Shown: positions 1 through 6,094 of the stretch, one piece after another
Layout: each line of letters starts with the position of its first letter
Numbering within the stretch: the stretch's first letter is position 1
DNA from: an uncultured Hyphomicrobiales bacterium
GTDB lineage: Bacteria > Pseudomonadota > Alphaproteobacteria > Rhizobiales > Aestuariivirgaceae
Assembly: GCA_903930095.1 (NCBI GenBank)
Contig: CAIYXE010000481.1
Span: forward strand, 1 to 7,048
Direction: 5' to 3'
DNA length: 7,048 nucleotides
The notes under the pieces: generated by a model
The model's input: only the letters and a program-made list of their open reading frames with translations
What the model was told of the DNA's origin: nothing
Databases searched by the model: none
Position numbers and translations under genes: made by a program

Positions 1-558
1 AGCAAGCGCCACATTCTCGATCGTGCTGGCGCCCTGCTGAAGGAAAACATCGTCACCGGGCTCCTGCTGGGAGGGCGGCACCAGAACCTTGCCCTGGAAA
101 CCGCCATCGCCCGGCTGGGCCGCGGCATTGTCCATTGCGCCCAGAACCTGGAGATCAGTCTCGCCCGCCTGCGGCACGGTGCCCGAAGCCCCACCGAGTG
201 GCTGCTGCTCGATGACCTCGATGTTATTGCTGTCGGGAATGGGCGTGCCCTCCGAGGCCGCCGCCAGCCGCTTCTGCTGGCTGGGGTCCGGCTGGCCCGC
301 GATCTGGGCCGCTGGCGGGGTCACTTGCCCGGCCGCACCGCTCTGCTGGGGGACAGCGCCGGCGCTGCTACCCTGCGCGCGCAGTTGCTTCACCTCGAAG
401 GAAAGTTCCTCAACCTGGCCGGTGAGCCGTCGAACCTGCTCTTCCAGCTGCTGCATGCGCACGGCCACTTCGGAAGCGCTTTGCGCCATGGCGGGAGAAA
501 CGAGCCCCACACCGATCAAGGCTGAGGCGGCAACCAACATCTTCACGAATCTGACCAT
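1..558 (-). CDS. cpoB: Cell division coordinator CpoB (YbgF), N-terminal part, cut by window edge
   Basis: The reading frame is open from an ATG at 558 to base 1 (186 codons, no stop), so the C-terminus lies outside the window. Residues 1-25 form a signal peptide (MVRFVK, a hydrophobic stretch, then a probable AMA|Q cleavage site), which sends the protein to the periplasm. Residues 31-59 carry an unbroken heptad pattern (V31, M35, L38, V42, L45, V49, L52, V56, L59), the coiled coil expected at the CpoB N-terminus, which trimerises the E. coli protein. A Gln/Ala/Pro/Gly-rich linker of low complexity follows. The TPR repeats that define the family would come next and cannot be seen. CpoB interacts with TolA and the PBP1B machinery to couple outer-membrane constriction to septal peptidoglycan synthesis. 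The ribosome site is weak (GGTG six bases before the ATG); an in-frame ATG at codon 7 is an alternative. The call rests on the coiled coil plus position after pal. Confidence 0.85.
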   Translation of the reverse strand, partial: MVRFVKMLVAASALIGVGLVSPAMAQSASEVAVRMQQLEEQVRRLTGQVEELSFEVKQLRAQGSSAGAVPQQSGAAGQVTPPAAQIAGQPDPSQQKRLAAASEGTPIPDSNNIEVIEQQPLGGASGTVPQAGETDLQVLGAMDNAAAQPGDGGFQGKVLVPPSQQEPGDDVFLQQGASTIENVALA

Positions 559-645
559 GATCTGCACCAAACGGCCCCAAGGGAGCGGATTGTTCTTTTC
601 AGCCCCGGGAAGTGAACCGCAATCACGGTAAAATTGAGGCTGGAA

Positions 646-664
646 CCGCCGCTTTCCGCGGCGG
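646..664 (-). terminator. GC-rich hairpin after the second pal; weak terminator candidate
   Basis: A perfect 7-bp inverted repeat (CCGCCGC / GCGGCGG) with a 5-base loop lies 14 bp past the second pal stop codon. On the minus strand it is not followed directly by a T run; the nearest is TTTT about 12 bases later. It could be a weak or Rho-assisted terminator, or a 3'-end stabilising stem in a pal-cpoB transcript. The rest of the 120-bp gap before cpoB shows no convincing promoter. Confidence 0.35.
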
Positions 665-678
665 GATCACTGCGGGTG

Positions 679-1173
679 TTACTTCGCCCCGCCGGTGATG
701 ACGGTGACGGCGCGGCGGTTCTGCGACCAGCACTGTTCAGCATCGCAGAGCGCAGCCGGACGTTCCTTGCCGTAGGCGATCGACGAGATACGGTTTGCGG
801 CAACCCCCTGGGAAATCAGGTATTCGCGCGCTGCCGTGGCGCGCCTTGCGGAAAGGGCAATGTTGTACTCGCGCGTGCCGCGCTCGTCGGCATGGCCTTC
901 GACCTGCACCGTAACCTTGCCGTACTTGTTGAGCCACTCGGCCTGGCGGCGGAGGGTTTCCTGCGCCTCGGGCGTCAGCGTTGACTTGTCTTCCATGAAG
1001 AACACGCGGTCGCCGACGTTGACGGTGAAGTCCTGTTCGGAGCCTGGCACCGCCGCGGCTCCAGGGCCGGTACCGGCACTGAGATCGGGCGTGTTCTTCT
1101 TCGAGCATGCGGCAAGCGCCAGAAAGCAGCCAAGAACCGCAACAAACTTGAGGCTCGCCAAACGAGAAATCAT
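679..1173 (-). CDS. pal: Peptidoglycan-associated lipoprotein Pal, second (downstream) copy
   Basis: This 164-residue protein is the outer-membrane anchor of the Tol-Pal system. A lipoprotein signal peptide ends in a lipobox (LALAAC) with the lipidated Cys at residue 23; Ser at +2 is compatible with outer-membrane sorting. After a short Gly/Ala linker comes the OmpA-like peptidoglycan-binding domain (about 47-160) with EGHADERGTREYN; D96 and R111 match the Asp/Arg pair, 15 residues apart, that binds diaminopimelate in OmpA and Pal. A Cys pair (C143, C148) precedes WSQNRRAV, as in Brucella Omp16. The start is supported by GAGGAG seven bases before the ATG. It is about 88% identical in the mature part to the Pal encoded just upstream, but their signal peptides are largely different. 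A terminator separates the two genes, so this copy may have its own promoter. It could be redundant, or used under other conditions. Confidence 0.95.
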   Translation of the reverse strand: MISRLASLKFVAVLGCFLALAACSKKNTPDLSAGTGPGAAAVPGSEQDFTVNVGDRVFFMEDKSTLTPEAQETLRRQAEWLNKYGKVTVQVEGHADERGTREYNIALSARRATAAREYLISQGVAANRISSIAYGKERPAALCDAEQCWSQNRRAVTVITGGAK

Positions 1174-1228
1174 CTACCCACTCCTCAGTACCCTGGCCCC
1201 TTGCCGGCCGACGTGACAATCATCATCC

Positions 1229-1246
1229 AGTCCCGGCACAGGGACT
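1229..1246. promoter_or_regulatory. Short dyad (AGTCCC / GGGACT) before second pal
   Basis: A 6-bp inverted repeat with a 6-base loop (GGCACA) abuts the larger palindrome at 1246-1260 and lies 56-73 bp before the second pal start. If transcription begins upstream of it, it would form a small stem in the 5' leader; otherwise it may be a half of a composite operator. It is short enough to be chance. Confidence 0.2.
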
Positions 1247-1260
1247 TGCACATTGTGCAA
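1246..1260. promoter_or_regulatory. Perfect 15-bp palindrome, possible operator of the second pal
   Basis: TTGCACATTGTGCAA reads as a perfect inverted repeat of 7-bp arms around a central T. It lies 73-87 bp upstream of the second pal ATG, in noncoding DNA between the pal-1 terminator and that gene. This is the usual size and place for the binding site of a dimeric transcription factor. On the minus strand CACAAT inside it resembles a -10 box (four of six), but no good -35 stands at the right distance. I do not recognise the site as that of a named regulator. Confidence 0.4.
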
Positions 1261-1300
1261 TCTCGCGCAACAGGGTTAACATTCCCTGAGCGAAATTCAC

Positions 1301-1335
1301 AAAAAAGCTCCTTCCCCGCGAACTGCCGGGGAAGG
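1301..1335 (-). terminator. Rho-independent terminator after first pal
   Basis: On the minus strand, 21 bp after the pal-1 stop codon, a perfect 9-bp GC-rich stem (CCTTCCCCG at 1335-1327 pairing with CGGGGAAGG at 1318-1310, 8-base loop) is followed by AGC and then six T (1306-1301). This is the classical intrinsic terminator layout. It implies that much transcription from tolQRAB-pal stops here, before the second pal and cpoB. Confidence 0.85.
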
Positions 1336-1355
1336 CTAAACTGGCCCCCTCGGGA

Positions 1356-1850
1356 TCAGGACGTCTTGGCTCCGCCGGTGATGACCGTCACGGCGCGGCG
1401 GTTCTGAGACCAGCACTGCTCTGCATCGCACAGGGCGGCCGGGCGTTCCTTGCCATAGGCGATGGACGAGATGCGGCTTGCTTCCACGCCTTGCGCAATC
1501 AGGAATTCACGCGCAGCGGTTGCGCGCCTGGCAGAAAGCGCGATGTTGTATTCGCGCGTTCCACGTTCGTCAGCATGGCCTTCGACCTGCACCATGACTG
1601 ACGGGTATTGCTGCAGCCACTGTGCCTGCCGCCGGAGCGTTTCCTGGGCCTCAGGAGAAATCGTCGACATATCCTCCGCGAAGAAGACACGGTCGCCCAC
1701 GTTGACGGTGAAATCCTGTTCCGATCCCGGAACCGCGGCGGCGCCGGGGCCCGTGCCGGCGGCAAGGTCGGTGCTCTTCTTTGAGCAGGCGCCCAGCGCC
1801 AGTACGCAGCAGAAGGCCGCTGCCATTTTGAAACTCACGCGTCTATTCAT
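1356..1850 (-). CDS. pal: Peptidoglycan-associated lipoprotein Pal, first copy next to tolB
   Basis: This 164-residue lipoprotein sits in the canonical place after tolB. The signal peptide (MNRRVSFK plus a hydrophobic core) ends in the lipobox LGAC with the lipidated Cys at residue 22 and Ser at +2, consistent with outer-membrane sorting. The OmpA-like domain (about 46-158) has EGHADERGTREYN with D94 and R109, the expected diaminopimelate-binding pair, and a C-terminal Cys pair (C141, C146) before WSQNRRAVTV as in Brucella Omp16. Pal anchors the outer membrane to peptidoglycan; TolB, released or bound depending on TolA, controls whether Pal is free to bind the wall. GGGAAG lies about seven bases before the ATG and supports the start. 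The gene ends in a strong terminator, as expected for the last gene of tolQRAB-pal. It is the upstream member of a tandem pair. Confidence 0.97.
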   Translation of the reverse strand: MNRRVSFKMAAAFCCVLALGACSKKSTDLAAGTGPGAAAVPGSEQDFTVNVGDRVFFAEDMSTISPEAQETLRRQAQWLQQYPSVMVQVEGHADERGTREYNIALSARRATAAREFLIAQGVEASRISSIAYGKERPAALCDAEQCWSQNRRAVTVITGGAKTS

Positions 1851-1940
1851 ATCGCACTTCCCATGTTTTCGTGATCCTGAAGCGGCAATTGCATCCCCTG
1901 CATCTGCCTGCTCCGCTGGTGAGGCCCCCCGGCCCCGTCA

Positions 1941-3278
1941 TCAATTGAGTTTCGGCGACCATGCCGGATCTGACGCGAAACCTTCGATCGGCAGGCGCTG
2001 TTCGTTGTAGCCCGTGATGTCGACCGACCAGAGGTGAGGCCCGCCGGATTGGCCGCCCGTCTCACGGAAAAACATGATGACGCGGCTGTTGGGCGCCCAG
2101 GTCGGTCCCTCGTTGTGAAACCCTTCGGTGAGGATACGCTCGCCCGATCCGTCCGGCTTCATCACGCCGATCGCGAATTTGCCGCCGCCCTGCTTGGTGA
2201 AGGCGATGTACTGTCCGTCGGGCGACCAGACCGGCGTGGAATAGCGGCCATTGCCGAAGCTGATCCGGGCCTGGCCGGATCCGTCGGCGTTCATCACATA
2301 GATCTGCTGCGTGCCGCCCTGGTCGGACTCGAAGGCGATGCGGCTGCCATCTGGCGAATAGGAGGGCGCGGTGTTGATAGCCGGCACATTGGTGAGCTGG
2401 CGCACGCTGCGCGAGCGCAGGTCGAGTTCGTAGATATTTGAGTTGCCGCCATCCTGCAGGCTCATGACCACGCGCTGGCCATCGGGCGAGAAGCGCGGGG
2501 AGAAGCTCATGTTCGGAAATTCACCGACGATTTCCCGCTGCTTGGTGTCGATGTTCATGAGATAGACCCGGGGTTCGGCATTGCCGAAAGACATGTAGGT
2601 GATCTCGTTGGTCGATGGCGAGAAGCGCGGCGTCAGCACAAGATCGCGGCCATCGGTGAGCGAGCGCATGTTGAAGCCATCCTGGTCCATGATGGTCAGC
2701 CGCTTCACGCGCCGGTCCTTGGGGCCCTCTTCGGCCACGAACACGATCCGGGTGTCGAAGTAACCGTCGATGCCGGTCATCGCCTTGTATATGATGTCGG
2801 AGATCATGTGCCCGATCCGGCGTGCGTTCTTGGGGCTGGTCGTGAACTGCTGGGCAGCGAGCTGCTGCTGGGTGTTGACATCCCAAAGCCTGAACTCGAC
2901 CCGCATCTTTCCGCCCTCCATGAAGGCCTGGCCAGTGACCAGCGCCTTGGCCTGGATCTGCCGCCAGCTGGCGAAACTCGGCATCTGCTCGAAGCGCGAA
3001 ATCTGTTCGATGAAGGTCGCTGGATCGAGCGGCGCGAAATAACCCGAGCGCCCGAGGTTATTGGTGATGACGCCCGAGATGGACGTGCCCGCCTCCTCTG
3101 CCCCGCCGCCGACGAGGAAAGGCGCGATGGCGATCGGCAGCGGATCGATCCGGCCACCGGTGATGTCGATTTCGGTCTGGGCAATCGCAACGGTTCCCGA
3201 TCCGAAAAGAGAGAAAACCAGAAGCACCGCCGCCGCGATCCGGCGCAGGGAATGGAAGTGTGAAACCGTGGAGGTCAT
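1941..3278 (-). CDS. tolB: Periplasmic beta-propeller protein TolB
   Basis: TolB is the periplasmic partner that binds Pal and receives TolA. From the ATG at 3278 it has 445 residues, close to the usual family length (about 430-450). Residues 1-33 form a Sec signal peptide (LRR, hydrophobic core, AIA|Q). Residues about 34-170 are the TolB N-terminal domain. From about 175 a six-bladed propeller follows, marked by repeats of the form xPxFSPDGxxIxF: near 216, 260 (SPRFSPDG), 304 (APSYSPDG), 348 (TPVWSPDG), 391 (GPTWAPNS) and 437 (DPAWSPKLN, closing the ring at the C-terminus). An in-frame ATG at 3296, seven bases after the tolA stop, would add six residues including Glu and Asp; I prefer 3278 because an acidic start suits a signal peptide poorly, but neither has a strong ribosome site. 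The 90 bp between tolB and pal show no clear signal beyond the pal ribosome site. Confidence 0.97.
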   Translation of the reverse strand: MTSTVSHFHSLRRIAAAVLLVFSLFGSGTVAIAQTEIDITGGRIDPLPIAIAPFLVGGGAEEAGTSISGVITNNLGRSGYFAPLDPATFIEQISRFEQMPSFASWRQIQAKALVTGQAFMEGGKMRVEFRLWDVNTQQQLAAQQFTTSPKNARRIGHMISDIIYKAMTGIDGYFDTRIVFVAEEGPKDRRVKRLTIMDQDGFNMRSLTDGRDLVLTPRFSPSTNEITYMSFGNAEPRVYLMNIDTKQREIVGEFPNMSFSPRFSPDGQRVVMSLQDGGNSNIYELDLRSRSVRQLTNVPAINTAPSYSPDGSRIAFESDQGGTQQIYVMNADGSGQARISFGNGRYSTPVWSPDGQYIAFTKQGGGKFAIGVMKPDGSGERILTEGFHNEGPTWAPNSRVIMFFRETGGQSGGPHLWSVDITGYNEQRLPIEGFASDPAWSPKLN

Positions 3279-3303
3279 GATCTGGTCTTGTTCCATTTGC
3301 CCG

Positions 3304-4230
3304 TTACTGCGTCGGGGTCGCGTCGGCGAACATGTTGGGGTTGAAGTTGAGAACGAGGTCCTTCCAGACGTCATACTGCTCCTGCGGAAGGAAATCATAG
3401 TTCTGGCAGCCGAGGATCGCTGCAACGGTGGAGCGCGCGGTCGTGTCGAACAGGAAGTCGCCTGGTCCGTTCATCACCTCCGGATTGCCGGCGATAGAAC
3501 CGTCTGGGTTCATCTGGATGTGGACCTTCACGGTGATGTTGCCCTCGCGCGCGCCCGGCGGAATGACCCAGCACTCCCGGATGCGTTGCACAAAGGCGGA
3601 AATTGTCGTGGCAGAGAGCGACTGGTCTTTGCCCTGGAGGTCGCGCTCGCCGGGGGCGGGCTGGCCATCGGTGGTGGCCTCCGAGGAATCTGTGGTCTTC
3701 TCGTCGTTTTCCTTGTCGAGCAGCGCGTCGGTGTTCAGCAACTCCTCGAGCTTGGCCGTGTCGAGCTTCGCCGGCTTCTTCTCCGGCTTTTTGACGGGCT
3801 TCTTGACGGGCTTCGGCTTCTCTTCGGCCTTCTTCGGGGGAGGCGGTTCCTCGATTGCGTCCTTCACGAGCGCGGCCATCGCGTCGGGATCGGGAAGCTC
3901 CGGCTTCTTGACTTCTTCCTTCTTCGGCTCCGGCAACGACTCAGGCGGCGGCGCCTTGGCCTCCTTGGCGGCCTTCCTTTCTTCGTCCGCCACCTTCAGC
4001 GTCTCGTCGGTCTTCCTGACGACTTCGGCCTTCTTGGGCGCGGGCGCCTCGACCGGCTGTTCCGCATCCTTTGCGGTGGCCATCAGCTTGTTGGCATCCG
4101 CGATGTTGGAAATGTCGACGGTGATGGCCTCGACTGGCATGACCTCATGCTTCGGGTTCGGCAGCACCACGAGTGCTGCGGCGAGGATCGCCGCGTGCAG
4201 GCCGAAGGATGCTGCAAGACTTGCCTTCAT
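3304..4230 (-). CDS. tolA: Periplasm-spanning energy transducer TolA
   Basis: TolA carries the force produced by TolQR across the periplasm to TolB and Pal. The 308-residue protein has the three-part TolA plan. First is a single N-terminal membrane helix (about 4-23), holding S8 and H12 in the S-x3-H spacing that in E. coli TolA contacts TolQR; the later L and S of that SHLS motif are not kept. Second is a long charged Lys/Glu/Pro/Ala-rich middle (about 53-200) with Lys-Pro repeats near 138-155. Third is a globular C-terminal domain of TolA/TonB type (about 205-300) with FVQRIRECW and [12 protein letters not shown]. Two cysteines, C220 and C275, are the only ones and could pair. It is shorter than the 421-residue E. 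coli protein, common in alphaproteobacteria. It starts 2 bp after the tolR stop, which suggests translational coupling. A TonB-like protein is the only alternative and context excludes it. Confidence 0.95.
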   Translation of the reverse strand: MKASLAASFGLHAAILAAALVVLPNPKHEVMPVEAITVDISNIADANKLMATAKDAEQPVEAPAPKKAEVVRKTDETLKVADEERKAAKEAKAPPPESLPEPKKEEVKKPELPDPDAMAALVKDAIEEPPPPKKAEEKPKPVKKPVKKPEKKPAKLDTAKLEELLNTDALLDKENDEKTTDSSEATTDGQPAPGERDLQGKDQSLSATTISAFVQRIRECWVIPPGAREGNITVKVHIQMNPDGSIAGNPEVMNGPGDFLFDTTARSTVAAILGCQNYDFLPQEQYDVWKDLVLNFNPNMFADATPTQ

Positions 4231-4232
4231 CG

Positions 4233-4736
4233 TCAGTTCTGGCCCTCGGGCGCCGGAAGCTGGGGAGCGGGCGCAACCGCCGTGGAGCCGCCACCCGGCA
4301 AGGTTTCGAGCCCGATCTTCTTGAACCCGGCGCTGTTGATGGCGCCCAGAACCTCCGCGATGGGACCGTAGGAGGCCGCGAGATCGCCCCGGACGCGAAT
4401 TTCCTTTTCGGGATCAACCCCATAGAGCGCCTGAAGCTTCTGGGTAAGGAGTTCCATGGTCATCGGCTCTTCCATGAGGAAGATGGAGCCGTCCGGCTTG
4501 ATCGAGACACTCAAGGGCTCGACCTGACTGTTGAGCGGCTTGGCATCGGTCTTGGGGAGATCGATGGGCACGCCCACGGTCATCAGCGGTGCTGCCACCA
4601 TGAACACGATCAGCAGCACGAGCATGACGTCGACGAGCGGCGTTACGTTGATCTCGCTGATGACACCCGCCGTGGAGCGCCGCCTGGCGTTCCGCCGCTG
4701 ATATCCCCCTCGCGCACCGCCTGTTGAAGCACCCAT
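4233..4736 (-). CDS. tolR: Tol-Pal motor subunit TolR (ExbD family)
   Basis: TolR is the inner-membrane subunit that, with TolQ, converts the proton gradient into movement of TolA. The 167-residue protein has a basic cytoplasmic N-terminus rich in Gly and Arg (1-24), then ISEINVTPLVDVMLVLLIVFM, in which D36 is the proton-path aspartate (D23 in E. coli TolR) within the single membrane helix (about 34-53). The periplasmic ExbD/TolR domain fills about 58-145 (IDLPKTD, then KEIRVRGDLAASYG, then INSAGFKKIGLET). A short Gly/Ala/Pro tail (about 146-167) has no obvious function. The gene starts 3 bp after tolQ stops and ends 2 bp before tolA, as expected for a co-translated set. ExbD is the paralogous alternative, excluded by tolA, tolB and pal next to it. 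Confidence 0.97.
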   Translation of the reverse strand: MGASTGGARGGYQRRNARRRSTAGVISEINVTPLVDVMLVLLIVFMVAAPLMTVGVPIDLPKTDAKPLNSQVEPLSVSIKPDGSIFLMEEPMTMELLTQKLQALYGVDPEKEIRVRGDLAASYGPIAEVLGAINSAGFKKIGLETLPGGGSTAVAPAPQLPAPEGQN

Positions 4737-4739
4737 CGG

Positions 4740-5441
4740 CTACACCCGTTCGTCAAGCTGGCGTGAGATGATCGCCGAGAATTCATCCGCGAAATTCTCC
4801 AGCCTTCCGCCGATCTTGCCGGCGTCACTGGAGAACATGTTGTAGAAGATTGTCGCCGGTATGGCGGCAACGAGGCCGATCGCCGTGGCAAACAGCGCCT
4901 CCGCGATTCCGGGCGCCACAACGTTCAGGCTGGTGTTCTGCGAATTGGCGATGGCCTGGAAGGCCACCATGATGCCCCACACCGTGCCGAAGAGCCCGAT
5001 GAAGGGGGCAGCCGAGCCGGTGGTGGCGAGGAAAAGAAGGCGAGCTTCAACGTCGTGCATCTCCTTCTGGATCTGCACGTCCATCACCTTCTCGATGCGC
5101 TTCTGGACACCCTGAAAACCGGCGCGCATGGCGGAATCCTGGCTGCGCTTCCACTCACGCATCGCGGCCATGAAGATGGCGGCAAGCCCGATATTGTTGC
5201 GGTTGCCCATGGACACAAAGAGATCCTCGAGAGACTTGCCGGACCAGAAATACTGCTCAAACCGGTCATTGGCGGCGTTCATTCTCCGCACGGCGACGAA
5301 TTTTTCGATGATGATCGCCCAGCTCCACACGGAGGCGAGCATCAGGCCAAGCATGACGAGCTTGACCACCCAGCCCGCCTGCATGAACAGATGCCACAAC
5401 GAAACCTCGCCGCCCGGTACCGTCACTGCAAATGCTATCAT
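4740..5441 (-). CDS. tolQ: Tol-Pal motor subunit TolQ (MotA/TolQ/ExbB family)
   Basis: TolQ forms the inner-membrane ring around the TolR dimer and makes the proton path of the Tol motor. The 233-residue length matches the family. Three membrane helices can be seen: about 24-45, 136-160 and 173-201, with the large cytoplasmic loop between the first two. The third-helix motifs are intact: FIGLFGTVWGIM contains T153 and ALFATAIGLVAAIPA contains T186, the counterparts of T145 and T178 of E. coli TolQ, which face the TolR aspartate. The start is supported by GGAAGGA four bases before the ATG. It is the first gene of the close-packed tolQRAB run, 200 bp after ybgC, so the operon promoter may lie in that gap. 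Confidence 0.97.
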   Translation of the reverse strand: MIAFAVTVPGGEVSLWHLFMQAGWVVKLVMLGLMLASVWSWAIIIEKFVAVRRMNAANDRFEQYFWSGKSLEDLFVSMGNRNNIGLAAIFMAAMREWKRSQDSAMRAGFQGVQKRIEKVMDVQIQKEMHDVEARLLFLATTGSAAPFIGLFGTVWGIMVAFQAIANSQNTSLNVVAPGIAEALFATAIGLVAAIPATIFYNMFSSDAGKIGGRLENFADEFSAIISRQLDERV

Positions 5442-5445
5442 CCTG

Positions 5446-5452
5446 TCCTTCC
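5446..5452 (-). promoter_or_regulatory. Ribosome binding site of tolQ
   Basis: GGAAGGA on the minus strand lies four bases before the tolQ ATG. It is a better ribosome site than those of tolR, tolA and tolB, as fits the first gene of a coupled set. Confidence 0.6.
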
Positions 5453-5633
5453 ATTACCGCCTGCGGCCCCCTGCCTTGAGCCGCCGACGGCATCCTGCCT
5501 GCCTCTTGCCGGAGAGACGTCCGTGAAAACATGCCAAATCTGTCGAAACTGCGGCGATTCGGGCTTTGGACTGCCCATGGGGCCGCAGGCCCTCCCGCAT
5601 GGAAAAGGGCTCTGCTCCACTTGAATCAATCAT

Positions 5634-5650
5634 GGTTAAGGCTATGTTAA
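5634..5650 (-). promoter_or_regulatory. Putative CtrA binding site upstream of tolQ
   Basis: On the minus strand this reads TTAACATAGCCTTAACC: two TTAA halves exactly seven bases apart, the second followed by C. That fits the CtrA consensus TTAA-N7-TTAAC of alphaproteobacteria. It lies 193-209 bp upstream of the tolQ start and overlaps the last codons and stop of ybgC. TTAA is rare in this GC-rich window. CtrA regulates cell-cycle genes, and Tol-Pal works at division, so the role is plausible, but no -35/-10 pair could be placed with confidence. The rest of the gap (5442-5633) shows only a 5-bp GC hairpin near 5580-5592. Confidence 0.45.
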
Positions 5651-6094
5651 GTTTCGGGATTTCAGGATCCCGCGGAAGGTCTCAGCAAGCGTTTCGGGCA
5701 GCCGCATGGGCCTTCCGCGGCCATCGACCACGGCAACCGTCACATCAGCGCGGAAGCAAGTGTTGCCATTCAGCATCACTTGCTGGCCGATCTCGACCCG
5801 AGCGCCACCGAGGCCGAGGAAGCGGGTTTCAACCTCCAGAAGATCATCCAGCCGGGCGGATTTGAGAAAATCGCAGGTCATGCGGCGGACGACGAAATGG
5901 ACGCCGCCGAGGGCTGACTGGTGGATGCCGAGGAGTCTCAGGCAGTCGGACCGGGCGCGTTCGCAGAACACGACGTAGCGTGCGTGATAGACGATGCCGC
6001 CGGCGTCCGTATCCTCGTAGTAGACGCGAATTGGCATGCTGTGGATGCCATTTTGGATGCGGCCCGAGACATCCGGCCATTGATCTTCAGCCAT
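5642..6094 (-). CDS. ybgC: Acyl-CoA thioesterase YbgC of the Tol-Pal cluster
   Basis: YbgC is a cytoplasmic hotdog-fold thioesterase that cleaves acyl-CoA; in E. coli it has been linked to phospholipid enzymes. The 150-residue protein has the family signature [19 protein letters not shown], in which D30 matches the catalytic Asp (D18 of E. coli YbgC) and H37 its conserved His. Further matches to the family are [24 protein letters not shown] and the C-terminal [14 protein letters not shown]. The chosen ATG at 6094 lies within the end of ruvB, giving an 8-bp overlap, with GGACGAG just upstream. An internal ATG at 6037 would give 131 residues, nearer to the E. coli length of 134, so about 19 N-terminal residues are uncertain. 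The overlap suggests co-transcription and coupling with ruvB rather than with tolQ, which lies 200 bp away. Confidence 0.93.
   Translation of the reverse strand: MAEDQWPDVSGRIQNGIHSMPIRVYYEDTDAGGIVYHARYVVFCERARSDCLRLLGIHQSALGGVHFVVRRMTCDFLKSARLDDLLEVETRFLGLGGARVEIGQQVMLNGNTCFRADVTVAVVDGRGRPMRLPETLAETFRGILKSRNLT

Noticed and set aside
634..984. Plus-strand open frame of 116 codons across the second pal
   Set aside because: It lies wholly or nearly so opposite a clear pal gene and is a shadow of its codon bias.
1851..1940. Possible promoter or terminator between tolB and pal-1
   Set aside because: Only a GATGCA direct repeat and a GC-rich run are visible; there is no stem followed by T and no -35/-10 pair, so I annotate nothing beyond the pal ribosome site.
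3061..4371. Long open frame on the plus strand (436 codons) opposite tolA and the start of tolB, with another of 298 codons at 3428-4324
   Set aside because: Both are antisense to well-supported genes. Their compositions (Leu/Arg/Gly-rich, Ser/Ala-rich) reflect the GC-rich codon use of tolA, and no family motif or ribosome site is evident.
5438..5629. Possible 63-residue gene on the minus strand in the ybgC-tolQ gap
   Set aside because: It lacks a ribosome site, has no recognisable motif, runs into tolQ by a few bases, and its composition is not clearly coding. The gap is better explained as leader and regulatory DNA.
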